Shown here: positions 21,498 to 28,809 of the stretch, one piece after another
How the letters are laid out: each line of letters begins with the position of its first letter
Position numbering within the stretch: position 1 is the stretch's first letter
Source of the DNA: CAVQGM01 sp963712065
Lineage (GTDB): Bacteria > Actinomycetota > Acidimicrobiia > Acidimicrobiales > Acidimicrobilacustridaceae
Length of the DNA stretch: 64,000 bases
Reading direction: 5' to 3'
Assembly: GCA_963712065.1 (NCBI GenBank)
Contig: CAVQGM010000002.1
Span: 1,302,001 to 1,366,000 of the forward strand
Translations under genes and position numbers: made by a program
The notes under the pieces: generated by a model
What the model was told of the DNA's origin: nothing
Databases searched by the model: none
What the model saw: only the letters and a program-made list of their open reading frames with translations

Positions 21498-22899
21498 CGG
21501 CCGCCCGATCGGCGCAGCGGACGGGTCGCCCGCCTCGGTCGGGCCGCCCCGGGGACGACCCCGCGAGCTCGCCGGCTGGGGGCGCACCCGTCCGACGGCC
21601 GCCACGGTCGTCCGCCCGGCGTGGACGCGCGAGGTGGCGCCCGCCGTCACCGGCGCCGCCGACCGAGGCCTGATCGCCCGGGGCCTCGGGCGCAGCTACG
21701 GCGACGCCGCCCAGAACGCCGGCGGCGACGTGCTCGACTGCACCGACCTCACCCGCGTCGACCTCGATGCCACCACCGGTGAGGTGACCGCCGAAGCCGG
21801 CCTCAGCCTCGACGCCCTGCTGCGCCTGATCGTGCCGCGAGGCCTGTTCGTCCCGGTCACCCCCGGCACGCGCTTCGTGACCGTCGGCGGGGCGGTCGCC
21901 GCCGACATCCACGGCAAGAACCACCACCACGCCGGCTCCTGGTGCGACCACGTGCGGTCGCTGCAGTTGGTCCTCCCCGACGGGCGCCAGGTCACCGTCG
22001 GCCCGGACCTCGACCCGGAGCTGTTCTGGGCGACCGCCGGCGGCATGGGTCTGACCGGTGTCGTCACCGAGGCCACGTTCCGGTGCCCGCGCATCGAGAC
22101 CAGCCGCCTGCTGGTCGACACCGAGCGGGCCGACGACCTCGACGACGTGATGGGCCGCATGACCGAGGGCGACGCCGGCTACGACTACTCGGTGGCCTGG
22201 ATCGACCTGCTCGCCCGTGGTCGGGCGCTCGGCCGCTCGGTGCTCACCCGGGGGCGCTTCGCCCGACGTGAGGAGCTCCCCCCGTCGTCGGCCGACGAGC
22301 CGCTGGCCTACGACCCCCGGATCGTGGCCGACGCCCCGCCGTGGGTGCCGCCCGGCCTGCTGAACCGGCTGACGGTACGGGCCTTCAACGAGTTGTGGTT
22401 CAGGAAGGCACCCACCCGGCGCACCGACGAGTTGCAGACCATCCCGCAGTTCTTCCACCCGCTCGACCTCGTCGCCGGCTGGAACCGCATCTACGGCCCC
22501 CACGGCTTCCTGCAGTGGCAGTGCGTCGTGCCCTTCGGCGCCGAACCGACGCTGCGACGCATCGTCGAGCGACTCCGTGCGTCGGGGTGCACCTCGTTCC
22601 TCGCCGTGCTGAAGCGGTTCGGCCCGGCCGACCCCGGCCCGGTGTCGTTCCCGGCCCCGGGCTGGACGCTGGCCCTCGACATCCCGGTCGCCGGCCACGG
22701 GCTGGCGACGATGCTCGACGAGCTCGACGAGCAGGTCGCGGAGGTCGGCGGCCGCATCTACCTGGCCAAGGACAGCCGACTGCGGCCCGAGCTGTTGGCC
22801 ACGATGTACCCCCGCCTCGACGAGTGGCGGGCGGTGCGGGACCGCGTGGACCCCGACCGCGTGCTCACGAGCGACCTGGCACGGCGCCTCGGCCTGTGA
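21478..22899 (+). CDS. dprE1: DprE1, decaprenylphosphoryl-ribose 2'-oxidase (Ala at the C387 site)
   Basis: DprE1 is the FAD-dependent oxidase that starts epimerisation of decaprenylphosphoryl-ribose. The 473-residue protein has the VAO-type FAD domain (ARGLGRSYGDAAQNAGG, TPGTRFVTVGGAVAADIHGKNHHHAG, GGMGLTGVV) and the substrate domain ending RVLTSDLARRLGL. The catalytic-site Lys (Mtb K418) is kept in AKDSR, and the HGKNHH histidine is kept. At the position of Mtb Cys387 (GWNICVDF) this protein has Ala399 (GWTLALD, codon 22672-22674). That cysteine is the covalent target of benzothiazinones, so natural insensitivity is predicted. The gene's last 35 nt overlap the convergent coaE. Confidence 0.9.
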   Translation: MPSTPADGRPIGAADGSPASVGPPRGRPRELAGWGRTRPTAATVVRPAWTREVAPAVTGAADRGLIARGLGRSYGDAAQNAGGDVLDCTDLTRVDLDATTGEVTAEAGLSLDALLRLIVPRGLFVPVTPGTRFVTVGGAVAADIHGKNHHHAGSWCDHVRSLQLVLPDGRQVTVGPDLDPELFWATAGGMGLTGVVTEATFRCPRIETSRLLVDTERADDLDDVMGRMTEGDAGYDYSVAWIDLLARGRALGRSVLTRGRFARREELPPSSADEPLAYDPRIVADAPPWVPPGLLNRLTVRAFNELWFRKAPTRRTDELQTIPQFFHPLDLVAGWNRIYGPHGFLQWQCVVPFGAEPTLRRIVERLRASGCTSFLAVLKRFGPADPGPVSFPAPGWTLALDIPVAGHGLATMLDELDEQVAEVGGRIYLAKDSRLRPELLATMYPRLDEWRAVRDRVDPDRVLTSDLARRLGL

Positions 22900-23557
22900 G
22901 CCCGCCCGGCTCGGCCCGCGGCGGTCGACCGGTGCCGTCGGCGGGGTGCGGCAGGGCCTCGATCCACCGCCAGCACGCCTCGACCTGGGGCTCGAGGTCC
23001 TCCAGGCCGCCGCTGTTGTCGATCACCACGTCGGCCCGGGCCTTCCGCTCCTGGCGCGAGGCCTGCCGGGCGATGCGGGCCCGGGCGTCGGCCTCGGTGA
23101 AGCCCCGCTGGGAGACCAGCCGCTCGACGGCGATGTCCGGGTCGGTGTCGACGACGACGAGACCAGCCAGTCCCTCGCGCCCCGACTCGACGAGCAACGG
23201 CACGTCGAGGATCACGACGTGGTCGGTCGCCGCCTCGGCCTCGAGGCGGCGGGCGATCTCGGCCCCCACCGCGGGGTGGACGATCGCGTTCAGCGCCGCC
23301 AGCGCCTCGTCGTCGCCGAACACCCGGTCGGCCACCGCCTGACGGTCGAGGGTGCCGTCGGCGTGGAGGATGTCGTCGCCGAACCGATCGACCATCGCCG
23401 CCACCACCGGCGTGCCCGGTTCCTGCAGCTCGCGCACGATGGCGTCGGCATCGATCACGACCGCCCCCCGGGCCGCGAGGGCGGCCGACACGGTCGACTT
23501 CCCGGAGCCGATCCCCCCGGTGAGTCCCACGAGCAGCACGACGGGGGAAGGTAGCAT
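22865..23557 (-). CDS. coaE: Dephospho-CoA kinase CoaE
   Basis: CoaE phosphorylates dephospho-CoA in the last step of CoA synthesis. The P-loop is VGLTGGIGSGKSTVSAAL, followed by VIDADAIVRELQEPGTPVVAAMVDRFG, VRRLE-type lid residues and DVPLLVESG, all family marks. About 230 residues from the ATG at 23557. A GTG at 23539 would give the more usual N-terminus (LLVGLTGG), and it follows a -10-like TACCTT by 8 nt, so the true start may be 23539. The C-terminal tail runs 35 nt into the opposite-strand dprE1, giving antisense overlap of the two 3' ends. Confidence 0.92.
   Translation of the reverse strand: MLPSPVVLLVGLTGGIGSGKSTVSAALAARGAVVIDADAIVRELQEPGTPVVAAMVDRFGDDILHADGTLDRQAVADRVFGDDEALAALNAIVHPAVGAEIARRLEAEAATDHVVILDVPLLVESGREGLAGLVVVDTDPDIAVERLVSQRGFTEADARARIARQASRQERKARADVVIDNSGGLEDLEPQVEACWRWIEALPHPADGTGRPPRAEPGGLTGRGAVPGRS
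23548..23553 (-). promoter_or_regulatory. Candidate leaderless -10 for coaE
   Basis: TACCTT on the minus strand, 8 nt upstream of an in-frame GTG at 23539. If used, this promoter excludes the ATG at 23557 and sets the CoaE start at the GTG. Confidence 0.35.
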
Positions 23558-23639
23558 CGGCCGCACCGGTGGGAACCCGGGTGGCGGATTCAAGGGCCAC
23601 CCCCGAACGACCGACAGGGTCAAGGTGGACAACGAGGCC

Positions 23640-25496
23640 ATGACGACGGCCACCGTCCGCTCGGCCGGGACACCGGGCGACGACGATCGCAGCGCCCGCG
23701 CCTTCGACCTGGCGCGGATCCGCGCGCGGCAGCGCGCCCGTGCCCTGGAGGACGCCGACGGCAAGGACTGGCGCCAGCGCGTCGCCGACCTGGCCAGCAC
23801 CACCGACGGCAGCACCCACGAGGACGGCCTCGGCCTCGACGACCGCGTCGACCGCGTGGCCGCCTTCGCCCCGGCCATCCTCGCCATCCGCTGGGGCACG
23901 ACGATCGCCTCCCTGGCCCTCGCCACCCAGGCCGTCGACCAGCCCGAGTGGCTCATCGGCCTCTGGTGCGCCGTGATCGTCTCCTACACGGTGGTCCGCA
24001 CCATCAACCCCCTGCGCTACCGCGGCGACGTCCGGAGCCTCGTCGCCGTCATCGGCGAGGTCGCCCTGTTCGTCGCCGCCCTCCTGTCGACCGGCTACTG
24101 GGAATCCCCGTTCATCCTCACGCTGCTCACCGCCATCTCGGTCGCCGGCTTCGCCCGAGGCTTCGGCTTCGCCCTGCGGATCGGCCTGGTCGCCGCCCTG
24201 GCGGTCACCCTCCCGTGGGTCATCTCCGACCCGGTCGAGGAGAACATCGTCATCTCCGGCCAGTGGACGCTCGTCCTCCTGCTGGTCGCCCTGATCGCCG
24301 GCTACGCCCGCCGGATCTCGGGCGAGGCCGACCGCCAGCACTCGCTGGCCCTCGATCGCCTCGGCCGCCTCGCCGACGCCAACGCCCTGCTCTTCTCGCT
24401 GCACCGGGTGACGCAGACGCTGCCGGCGTCGCTCGACCTCGGTGAGGTGCTCGACACCACGATCGGCCGGCTGCGGGGCCTGTTCGACTTCGACGCCGCC
24501 ATGATCCTGGCCTACGACGAGACCGACGGCCGGTGGGAGGTCCTCCGCCGGGAGGGCCCGTCCCGGTTGAGCGGCAAGCTCGACCTCGCGGACCTGCCCG
24601 CCCCCGCCCGCGACGCCCTCGCCACCGGCGAGGTCGTGAACGTCCCCAACCTGGCCCAGCAGGGCGTGCAGGGGCTCACGGCCCGGGCCACCAGCGCCCT
24701 CTACGCCACCCTCCCGGCCCGCGGGGCGACCGTCGGGCTGATCGCCCTCGAGGACGACGAGGACGCCCACTTCGCGGGCCGTGACGCCGAGCTGCTCAAA
24801 GGCTTCGTCGAGCCGGTCGCCCTCGCCATCGACAACGCCCGGTGGTTCGCCCGGCTGCGCACCGTCGGCGCCGACGAGGAGCGGACCCGCATCGCCCGCG
24901 ACCTGCACGACCGCATCGGCCAGTCCCTGGCCTACCTGGCCTTCGAGCTCGACCGCATCGTGTCGGTGGAGCAGCGGGGCGAGGCGGTCGGGTCGTCGCT
25001 CGAGCAGCTCCGCTCCGACGTGCGGGGCGTCATCGGCGAGGTCCGCGACACCCTCTACGACCTGCGCACCGACGTCTCCGACAGCCACGACATGGCCTCG
25101 ACCCTCGAGGCCTTCGCCCGGCGGGTGCAGGAGCGCAGCAGCATCGAGATCGAGCTGTACTGCGATCGCGGCGAGCGCCTCCCCCTCCTCCAGGAGCGGG
25201 AGATGTGGCGGATCGCCCAGGAGGCGCTGACCAACGTCGAGCGCCACTCCAAGGCCAGCCGCGCTCGCATCCTGTGGCGATGCAACGGCGAGTCGGCTGC
25301 CCTCGAGGTGGCCGACGACGGCGACGGCTTCCCCATCGGCAACGCCGGCCGGCTCGACTCCTACGGGATCCTCGGGATGCGCGAGCGCGCCTCGAGCATC
25401 GGGGCCAGCCTCGACCTGGCCAGCCAGGTCGGCAAGGGCACCCGGGTGCGGTGCACGTTGATCCGCGCCGGCGGGAACGGCGCCGGCGCTCGTTGA
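23640..25496 (+). CDS. NarL-type sensor histidine kinase with membrane and GAF domains
   Basis: A 618-residue two-component sensor. A hydrophilic N-terminus of about 80 residues is followed by about six predicted transmembrane helices (residues ~80-225), a GAF domain (~255-400; ALLFSLHRVTQTLPASLDLGEVLDTTIGRLRGLFDFDAAMILAYDE) and a HisKA_3 dimerisation helix with the phospho-acceptor His423 in ERTRIARDLHDRIGQSLA. A HATPase_c domain follows, with N-box EALTNVERHSKA and G-boxes VADDGDGF and SYGILGMRERA. ATG 23640 is used; an in-frame GTG lies at 23625. The cognate regulator follows 135 nt later and three Flp pilin genes follow that, suggesting, but not proving, control of the pilus. The signal is unknown. 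Confidence 0.85.
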   Translation: MTTATVRSAGTPGDDDRSARAFDLARIRARQRARALEDADGKDWRQRVADLASTTDGSTHEDGLGLDDRVDRVAAFAPAILAIRWGTTIASLALATQAVDQPEWLIGLWCAVIVSYTVVRTINPLRYRGDVRSLVAVIGEVALFVAALLSTGYWESPFILTLLTAISVAGFARGFGFALRIGLVAALAVTLPWVISDPVEENIVISGQWTLVLLLVALIAGYARRISGEADRQHSLALDRLGRLADANALLFSLHRVTQTLPASLDLGEVLDTTIGRLRGLFDFDAAMILAYDETDGRWEVLRREGPSRLSGKLDLADLPAPARDALATGEVVNVPNLAQQGVQGLTARATSALYATLPARGATVGLIALEDDEDAHFAGRDAELLKGFVEPVALAIDNARWFARLRTVGADEERTRIARDLHDRIGQSLAYLAFELDRIVSVEQRGEAVGSSLEQLRSDVRGVIGEVRDTLYDLRTDVSDSHDMASTLEAFARRVQERSSIEIELYCDRGERLPLLQEREMWRIAQEALTNVERHSKASRARILWRCNGESAALEVADDGDGFPIGNAGRLDSYGILGMRERASSIGASLDLASQVGKGTRVRCTLIRAGGNGAGAR

Positions 25497-25631
25497 CCGC
25501 CGTCGCGCCCCGCAGCACGGTCCTCGGCGGGCCGGGCTGCGGGCGAGGGTGAAGGTCGGGCGGGTCCGTGCCGATTATCGTTCCACTGCCGGTCTCCAGC
25601 AGCCGCTGGACACCACCCGAGGAGAGCGCTC

Positions 25632-26276
25632 GTGACGATCCGTCTCATGCTGGCCGACGACCACAGGATGCTGCGGGAGGGGCTGCACCGGTCGATGAGC
25701 GACCAGGGCTTCGACGTCGTCGGCGAGGCACGCGACGGCGACGAGGCGGTGCGGCTCGCCGCCGAGCTCGTCCCCGACGTGATCCTGATGGACGTGACCA
25801 TGCCGGAGATGGACGGCGTCGAGGCCACGCGCCAGATCAAGGCGTCCCAACCCGGGATCAAGGTCGTCATGCTCACCATGCACGCCGACCAGGAGGTGCT
25901 CGCCTCGGCCATCAGGGCCGGCGCGAGCGGCTACCTGGTGAAGGACTGCTCCACCGACGAGATCGCCTCCGCGGTGCGCATGGCCGAGAGCGGCGAGACC
26001 GCCCTCTCACCGCAGCTGGCGGCGTCGATGCTCGACGAGGTCCGGCGCATGGACCAGCCCCACGCCGAGGAGGACCGGGTCATCACCCGCCGCGAGGAGG
26101 AGGTCCTCCAGCTCATCGCCGACGGGTGCTCCACCCCCGAGGTCGCCGAGCGGCTGTACATCAGCCAGAAGACGGTGAAGAACCACCTGGCGTCGATCTA
26201 CCAGAAGCTCGACGCCCGGGACCGCACCCAGGCCGTGCTCCAAGCGGTGCGGATGGGCATCGTCCACCTCGACTGA
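25632..26276 (+). CDS. NarL/FixJ-family response regulator
   Basis: A 214-residue two-domain regulator. Receiver domain residues 1-120: acidic pair D9-D10, phospho-acceptor D54 in VILMDVTMPEMDG, T/S switch in LTMHAD and Lys in YLVKD. LuxR-type helix-turn-helix ~145-205: TRREEEVLQLIADGCSTPEVAERLYISQKTVKNHLASIYQKL. It probably dimerises on DNA when phosphorylated by the upstream kinase. Start is GTG at 25632 after a GAGGAGAG ribosome site; a TATCGT at about 25574 is a possible -10. The Flp pilin genes begin 188 nt downstream with their own promoter and structured leader, making them plausible direct targets. Confidence 0.88.
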   Translation: MTIRLMLADDHRMLREGLHRSMSDQGFDVVGEARDGDEAVRLAAELVPDVILMDVTMPEMDGVEATRQIKASQPGIKVVMLTMHADQEVLASAIRAGASGYLVKDCSTDEIASAVRMAESGETALSPQLAASMLDEVRRMDQPHAEEDRVITRREEEVLQLIADGCSTPEVAERLYISQKTVKNHLASIYQKLDARDRTQAVLQAVRMGIVHLD

Positions 26277-26363
26277 CCCGTCCAGTGATGCGTTCAGCTC
26301 ACGCTGCGTGGGCCGGTAGCCCCCGGAGCACTTCCCTCCGTGGCGTAAATGGTCCGAACGTCC

Positions 26364-26369
26364 TATAAC
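26364..26369 (+). promoter_or_regulatory. Candidate -10 box for flp pilin 1
   Basis: TATAAC is the most AT-rich -10-like hexamer in the area and lies ~95 nt before the first pilin ATG. Transcription starting ~7 nt later would give a leader of roughly 90 nt containing the predicted three-way structure. No clear -35 is seen, so an activator (possibly the upstream response regulator) may be needed. Confidence 0.45.
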
Positions 26370-26382
26370 GCTCCGCTCCCCG

Positions 26383-26441
26383 GCTGTCGATACTCCTAAC
26401 GGCAGAAAGCCTCCCCGGTGATTCCGCCGGGGACCGACAGC
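26383..26441 (+). ncRNA. Structured leader upstream of flp pilin 1 (candidate cis-RNA)
   Basis: The outer stem GCTGTCG (26383-26389) pairs perfectly with CGACAGC (26435-26441). Inside are two hairpins: GGC-AGAAA-GCC (26401-26411) and CCCCGG-N8-CCGGGG (26413-26432). Together they form a compact 59-nt three-way junction ending 9 nt before the GGGAGA ribosome site of the pilin. I could not match it to a known class from memory; it lacks the conserved core of c-di-GMP-I riboswitches. It could be a riboswitch-like element, an mRNA stabiliser for an abundant pilin transcript, or coincidental pairing in GC-rich DNA. Confidence 0.4.
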
Positions 26442-26464
26442 ACCAGTACAGGGAGACTCCAACC

Positions 26465-26653
26465 ATGCTCACCTCCTATGAGTTCGCCAGCGCCTGGCTG
26501 CAGGCCCGTTGCAAGACCGACCGTGGCGCCTCGCTCGTCGAGTACGCCCTCCTCGTGGCCCTGATCGCCGTCGTGTGCATCATCGCCATCACCTTCCTCG
26601 GCCGTTCGGCCTCCTCGAAGTTCAGCTCCGTCGGCTCGGCCGTCGCCGGCTGA
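26465..26653 (+). CDS. Flp-type pilin 1
   Basis: A 62-residue class III signal-peptide pilin. The 21-residue basic leader ends in Gly (TDRG), followed by ASLVEYALLVALIAVVCIIAITFLG, with Glu at +5 and Tyr at +6, the Flp hallmark recognised by prepilin peptidase. Mature size is ~41 residues: a hydrophobic helix and a short Ser/Gly/Ala-rich tail, SASSKFSSVGSAVAG. It should be the polymerised subunit exported by the Tad machine encoded convergently at 28.8-35.2 kb. The ATG at 26465 follows GGGAGA by 8 nt. It is followed by a strong 15-bp hairpin. It is 58/62 identical to pilin 3. Confidence 0.92.
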   Translation: MLTSYEFASAWLQARCKTDRGASLVEYALLVALIAVVCIIAITFLGRSASSKFSSVGSAVAG

Positions 26654-26675
26654 CCTTCCCGGACTCGGGAACGAA

Positions 26676-26707
26676 GGTGCGGGGCGGGCCACGGCCCGCC
26701 CCGCACC
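26676..26707 (+). terminator. Strong hairpin between pilin 1 and pilin 2
   Basis: A perfect 15-nt inverted repeat (GGTGCGGGGCGGGCC, two-base spacer, complement) is followed by CGTTTCTGG. The short T run suggests a partial terminator or RNA-stabilising hairpin that lets pilin 1 be expressed above the downstream genes. Confidence 0.65.
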
Positions 26708-26745
26708 CGTTTCTGGCGGGAGAGGCCCGAGAAAGGATGGGACCA

Positions 26746-26937
26746 ATGAGGACCCATGAGAGCTCGGGTCGTGGGGCACACCGCTGCGAGGGCGACGCCG
26801 GCGCCACGCTCGTCGAGTACGCGCTGATGGTCGCTCTCATCGCCGTGGTGTGCATCACGGCCCTGCGGTACTTCCAGCAGGAGACCTCGGAGAGTCTGTC
26901 CCGGTCTTCGTCGGCCATCGTCGAGGCCGGCAGCTGA
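26746..26937 (+). CDS. Flp-type pilin 2 (divergent)
   Basis: A 63-residue Flp-like prepilin. The leader ends CEGDAG, then ATLVEYALMVALIAVVCITALRYFQQETSESLSRSSSAIVEAGS. The Gly/+5 Glu/+6 Tyr cleavage signature is retained, but both leader and tail differ from pilins 1 and 3, and the tail has charged residues (QQETSE). It may be a minor pilin or an alternative subunit. The ATG at 26746 follows GAAAGGATGGG. It lies between the two near-identical pilins. Confidence 0.85.
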   Translation: MRTHESSGRGAHRCEGDAGATLVEYALMVALIAVVCITALRYFQQETSESLSRSSSAIVEAGS

Positions 26938-26941
26938 TCTT

Positions 26942-27006
26942 CACGGTGCCGTGACCGGGTGTCGGCTACTGTTCGTGGCCCACACCCGGGGCACCCCGAA
27001 GAACAG
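26942..27006 (+). promoter_or_regulatory. Structured spacer before pilin 3 with possible ribosome-site occlusion
   Basis: CCGGGTGT (26955-26962) pairs with ACACCCGG (26982-26989). Inside its loop CTGTTC (26969-26974) is complementary to GAACAG (27001-27006), which runs into the GGAG ribosome site of pilin 3, so an H-type pseudoknot or alternative pairing is possible. CGGGG-CA-CCCCG (26987-26998) is a further small hairpin. Function is inferred from pairing only. Confidence 0.3.
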
Positions 27007-27019
27007 GAGACATCCCCAC

Positions 27020-27208
27020 ATGCTCATGTCCTATGGCTTCGCCAGCGCCTGGCTGCAGGCCCGTTGCAGGACCGACCGCGGCGCCTCGCTCGTCGAGTAC
27101 GCCCTCCTCGTGGCCCTGATCGCCGTCGTGTGCATCATCGCCATCACCTTCCTCGGCCGCTCGGCGTCGTCGAAGTTCAGCACCGTGGGGTCCGCCGTCG
27201 CGGGCTGA
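27020..27208 (+). CDS. Flp-type pilin 3 (near copy of pilin 1)
   Basis: A 62-residue Flp prepilin differing from pilin 1 at only four residues (T3M, E6G, K18R and one S-to-T in the tail). The cleavage signature RG/ASLVEYALLVALIAVVC is identical. The central ~70 nt are the same at DNA level, pointing to recent duplication or gene conversion. The ATG at 27020 is preceded by CAGGAGA. Transcription ends at the GNRA-loop hairpin 30 nt downstream. Confidence 0.92.
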   Translation: MLMSYGFASAWLQARCRTDRGASLVEYALLVALIAVVCIIAITFLGRSASSKFSTVGSAVAG

Positions 27209-27237
27209 CGACCACCCGGCGGGAATCCACCAGTCTC

Positions 27238-27269
27238 CCTGCGGGGCGGGCGCGAGCCCGCCCCGCAGG
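27238..27269. terminator. Bidirectional terminator between pilin 3 and the Tad operon end
   Basis: A 14-bp perfect stem (CCTGCGGGGCGGGC and complement) with a GCGA tetraloop is followed by CGTTTTCG on the plus strand. It lies between the convergent ends of pilin 3 and the 27281 membrane protein gene and can serve both. Confidence 0.7.
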
Positions 27270-27280
27270 CGTTTTCGACC

Positions 27281-28753
27281 TCAGCAGGTGCCGTCGCCGA
27301 ACGGGGCGCCCCGACGGCACCACACGCCCCACGTGCCGTCGGCGTAGACCGCCCGCCAGGCGGGGTCGCCGACGAGGAGCTGGCTCAGCGGCTCGGCCTG
27401 CTGCCACAGCACGGCGTCGACGTCCTGGGTGTCGAGGACGTCCTGCCACCCGGGTCGTCCCCGCAGGAGGGTGAGGAAGTCGCGGATCACGGGCTCGGGG
27501 TACATGTCGATGCGGTCGTCGACGAAGACCTGCCCGTCGGCCCGCTCGACCAGCTCGAGGTAGTTCCCCACCGTCTCCTGGGTGGCGATCCGGGTCTCGC
27601 CGTCAAGGGCGCCCTGCTGATCCAGCCAGGCCACCGCGTCGACCGGATAGGTCCGGAGGTCGTAGGCCGGTTCACCCAGCCGGCTCACGGTCACGAGCAC
27701 GGCCAACACGGCCACGGCCACGGCGCCGACCCGTGCTCCGGCGGTCCGCTTGGTGCCCGTGATGGTGCCGAGCCGGGCGAGCCCGAGCGCCGTGCCCGGG
27801 ACGAGGACGAGGCTGGCCACGGCGATGTTCCTCGCCGCCAGCACGGCGGCGGCGGTGAACACGACGAGCGGGATCGCGGCCCGCCAGCGCGGCCGTCGCA
27901 CCAGTGCGACGATGCCGAGCGCGACCTGGACGAAGAACAGGCGGGCCCATGCGCCACCGAAGTCGGGCGACTGCCATTCGATCACCTCGCGGAGGAGGTC
28001 CTGACGACCGAGGAGGCGCACCGGGAAGACGAGCGCGTCGATGCCGAGCGGCCCGACCATCCCGGCCACCGTGCCCCCGAGCGCCCAGCCGAGGGCGTGC
28101 AGCTCGTGCACCGGGAGGCGACGACGGCCGTCCTCGCCCCGCTCGGCGTCGAGCCACGCGCCCACGGCGACGGCACCGACGGCCACCAGCCCGAGGGGGA
28201 ACGAACCGTGCACGTTCACCCACACCCAGAACGCCGGCAGCAGGATCCAGGCCCGCCACCGCTCCTCGACCACGAGGAGGGTCAGGGCGAGGAGGAGGAG
28301 GCCGAACAGCAGGGGCCTCGGCGACCACGCGGTCGATCCGACGGCCAGCACCAGCGCGGCGATGGCCACCCTCGGGATGAGGGTGACGGCCGGACGGGTG
28401 AGCCGCCACGCGGCGAGGGCCAGCAGCGCGGTGAGCACGCCGGTCAGCACCCGGATGGCGTCTCCCCCACCCAGGCGGTCGGCGACCCCGTAGACCACCG
28501 ACGCCAACCAGCTCTGCACGACCCACGGCTCGCCGAGCGCGGTGAACGAGTACGGGTCGGCCCGGGGGAACGAGCCGTCGAGGATGAGCCGGCCGGTGGC
28601 GAGGTGGGTGAAGAAGCTGTTGTCGGCGAGCCGGCCGAGACCGATGAACCAACCCCAGACCACGAACCCGGCGCCGACCACGGCGGCGATGGTCGGTCCG
28701 CCGGTGGTGGTCGCCGTCGCCCGGGACCTGTCGCGCGCCGTCTCGGTGGCCAT
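27281..28753 (-). CDS. Multi-spanning membrane protein at the end of the Tad operon
   Basis: A 490-residue integral membrane protein with about ten helices and a soluble C-terminal domain (from ~380). The first outside loop reads RLADNSFFTHLATGRLILDGSFPRADPYSFTALGEPWVVQSWL, a pattern shared by actinobacterial GT-C-like proteins; ETVGNYLELVERADGQVFVDDRIDMYPEPVIRDF is the conserved part of the C-terminal domain. It begins 57 nt after tadC on the same strand and may be co-transcribed, which raises the possibility of glycosylating or assisting the pilus, but a direct role is unproven. Confidence 0.6.
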   Translation of the reverse strand: MATETARDRSRATATTTGGPTIAAVVGAGFVVWGWFIGLGRLADNSFFTHLATGRLILDGSFPRADPYSFTALGEPWVVQSWLASVVYGVADRLGGGDAIRVLTGVLTALLALAAWRLTRPAVTLIPRVAIAALVLAVGSTAWSPRPLLFGLLLLALTLLVVEERWRAWILLPAFWVWVNVHGSFPLGLVAVGAVAVGAWLDAERGEDGRRRLPVHELHALGWALGGTVAGMVGPLGIDALVFPVRLLGRQDLLREVIEWQSPDFGGAWARLFFVQVALGIVALVRRPRWRAAIPLVVFTAAAVLAARNIAVASLVLVPGTALGLARLGTITGTKRTAGARVGAVAVAVLAVLVTVSRLGEPAYDLRTYPVDAVAWLDQQGALDGETRIATQETVGNYLELVERADGQVFVDDRIDMYPEPVIRDFLTLLRGRPGWQDVLDTQDVDAVLWQQAEPLSQLLVGDPAWRAVYADGTWGVWCRRGAPFGDGTC

Positions 28754-28809
28754 CGTCGTGTCTCCCGCTCCCCGCCGCTCGTGGATCGCCCCCCTCCGGG
28801 GACGCCGGC

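Noticed and set aside
26383..26441. Assignment of the pilin leader to the c-di-GMP-I riboswitch
   Set aside because: The conserved GEMM core (GCAAAxCC-type first helix and tetraloop receptor) is not present; only generic hairpins are visible.
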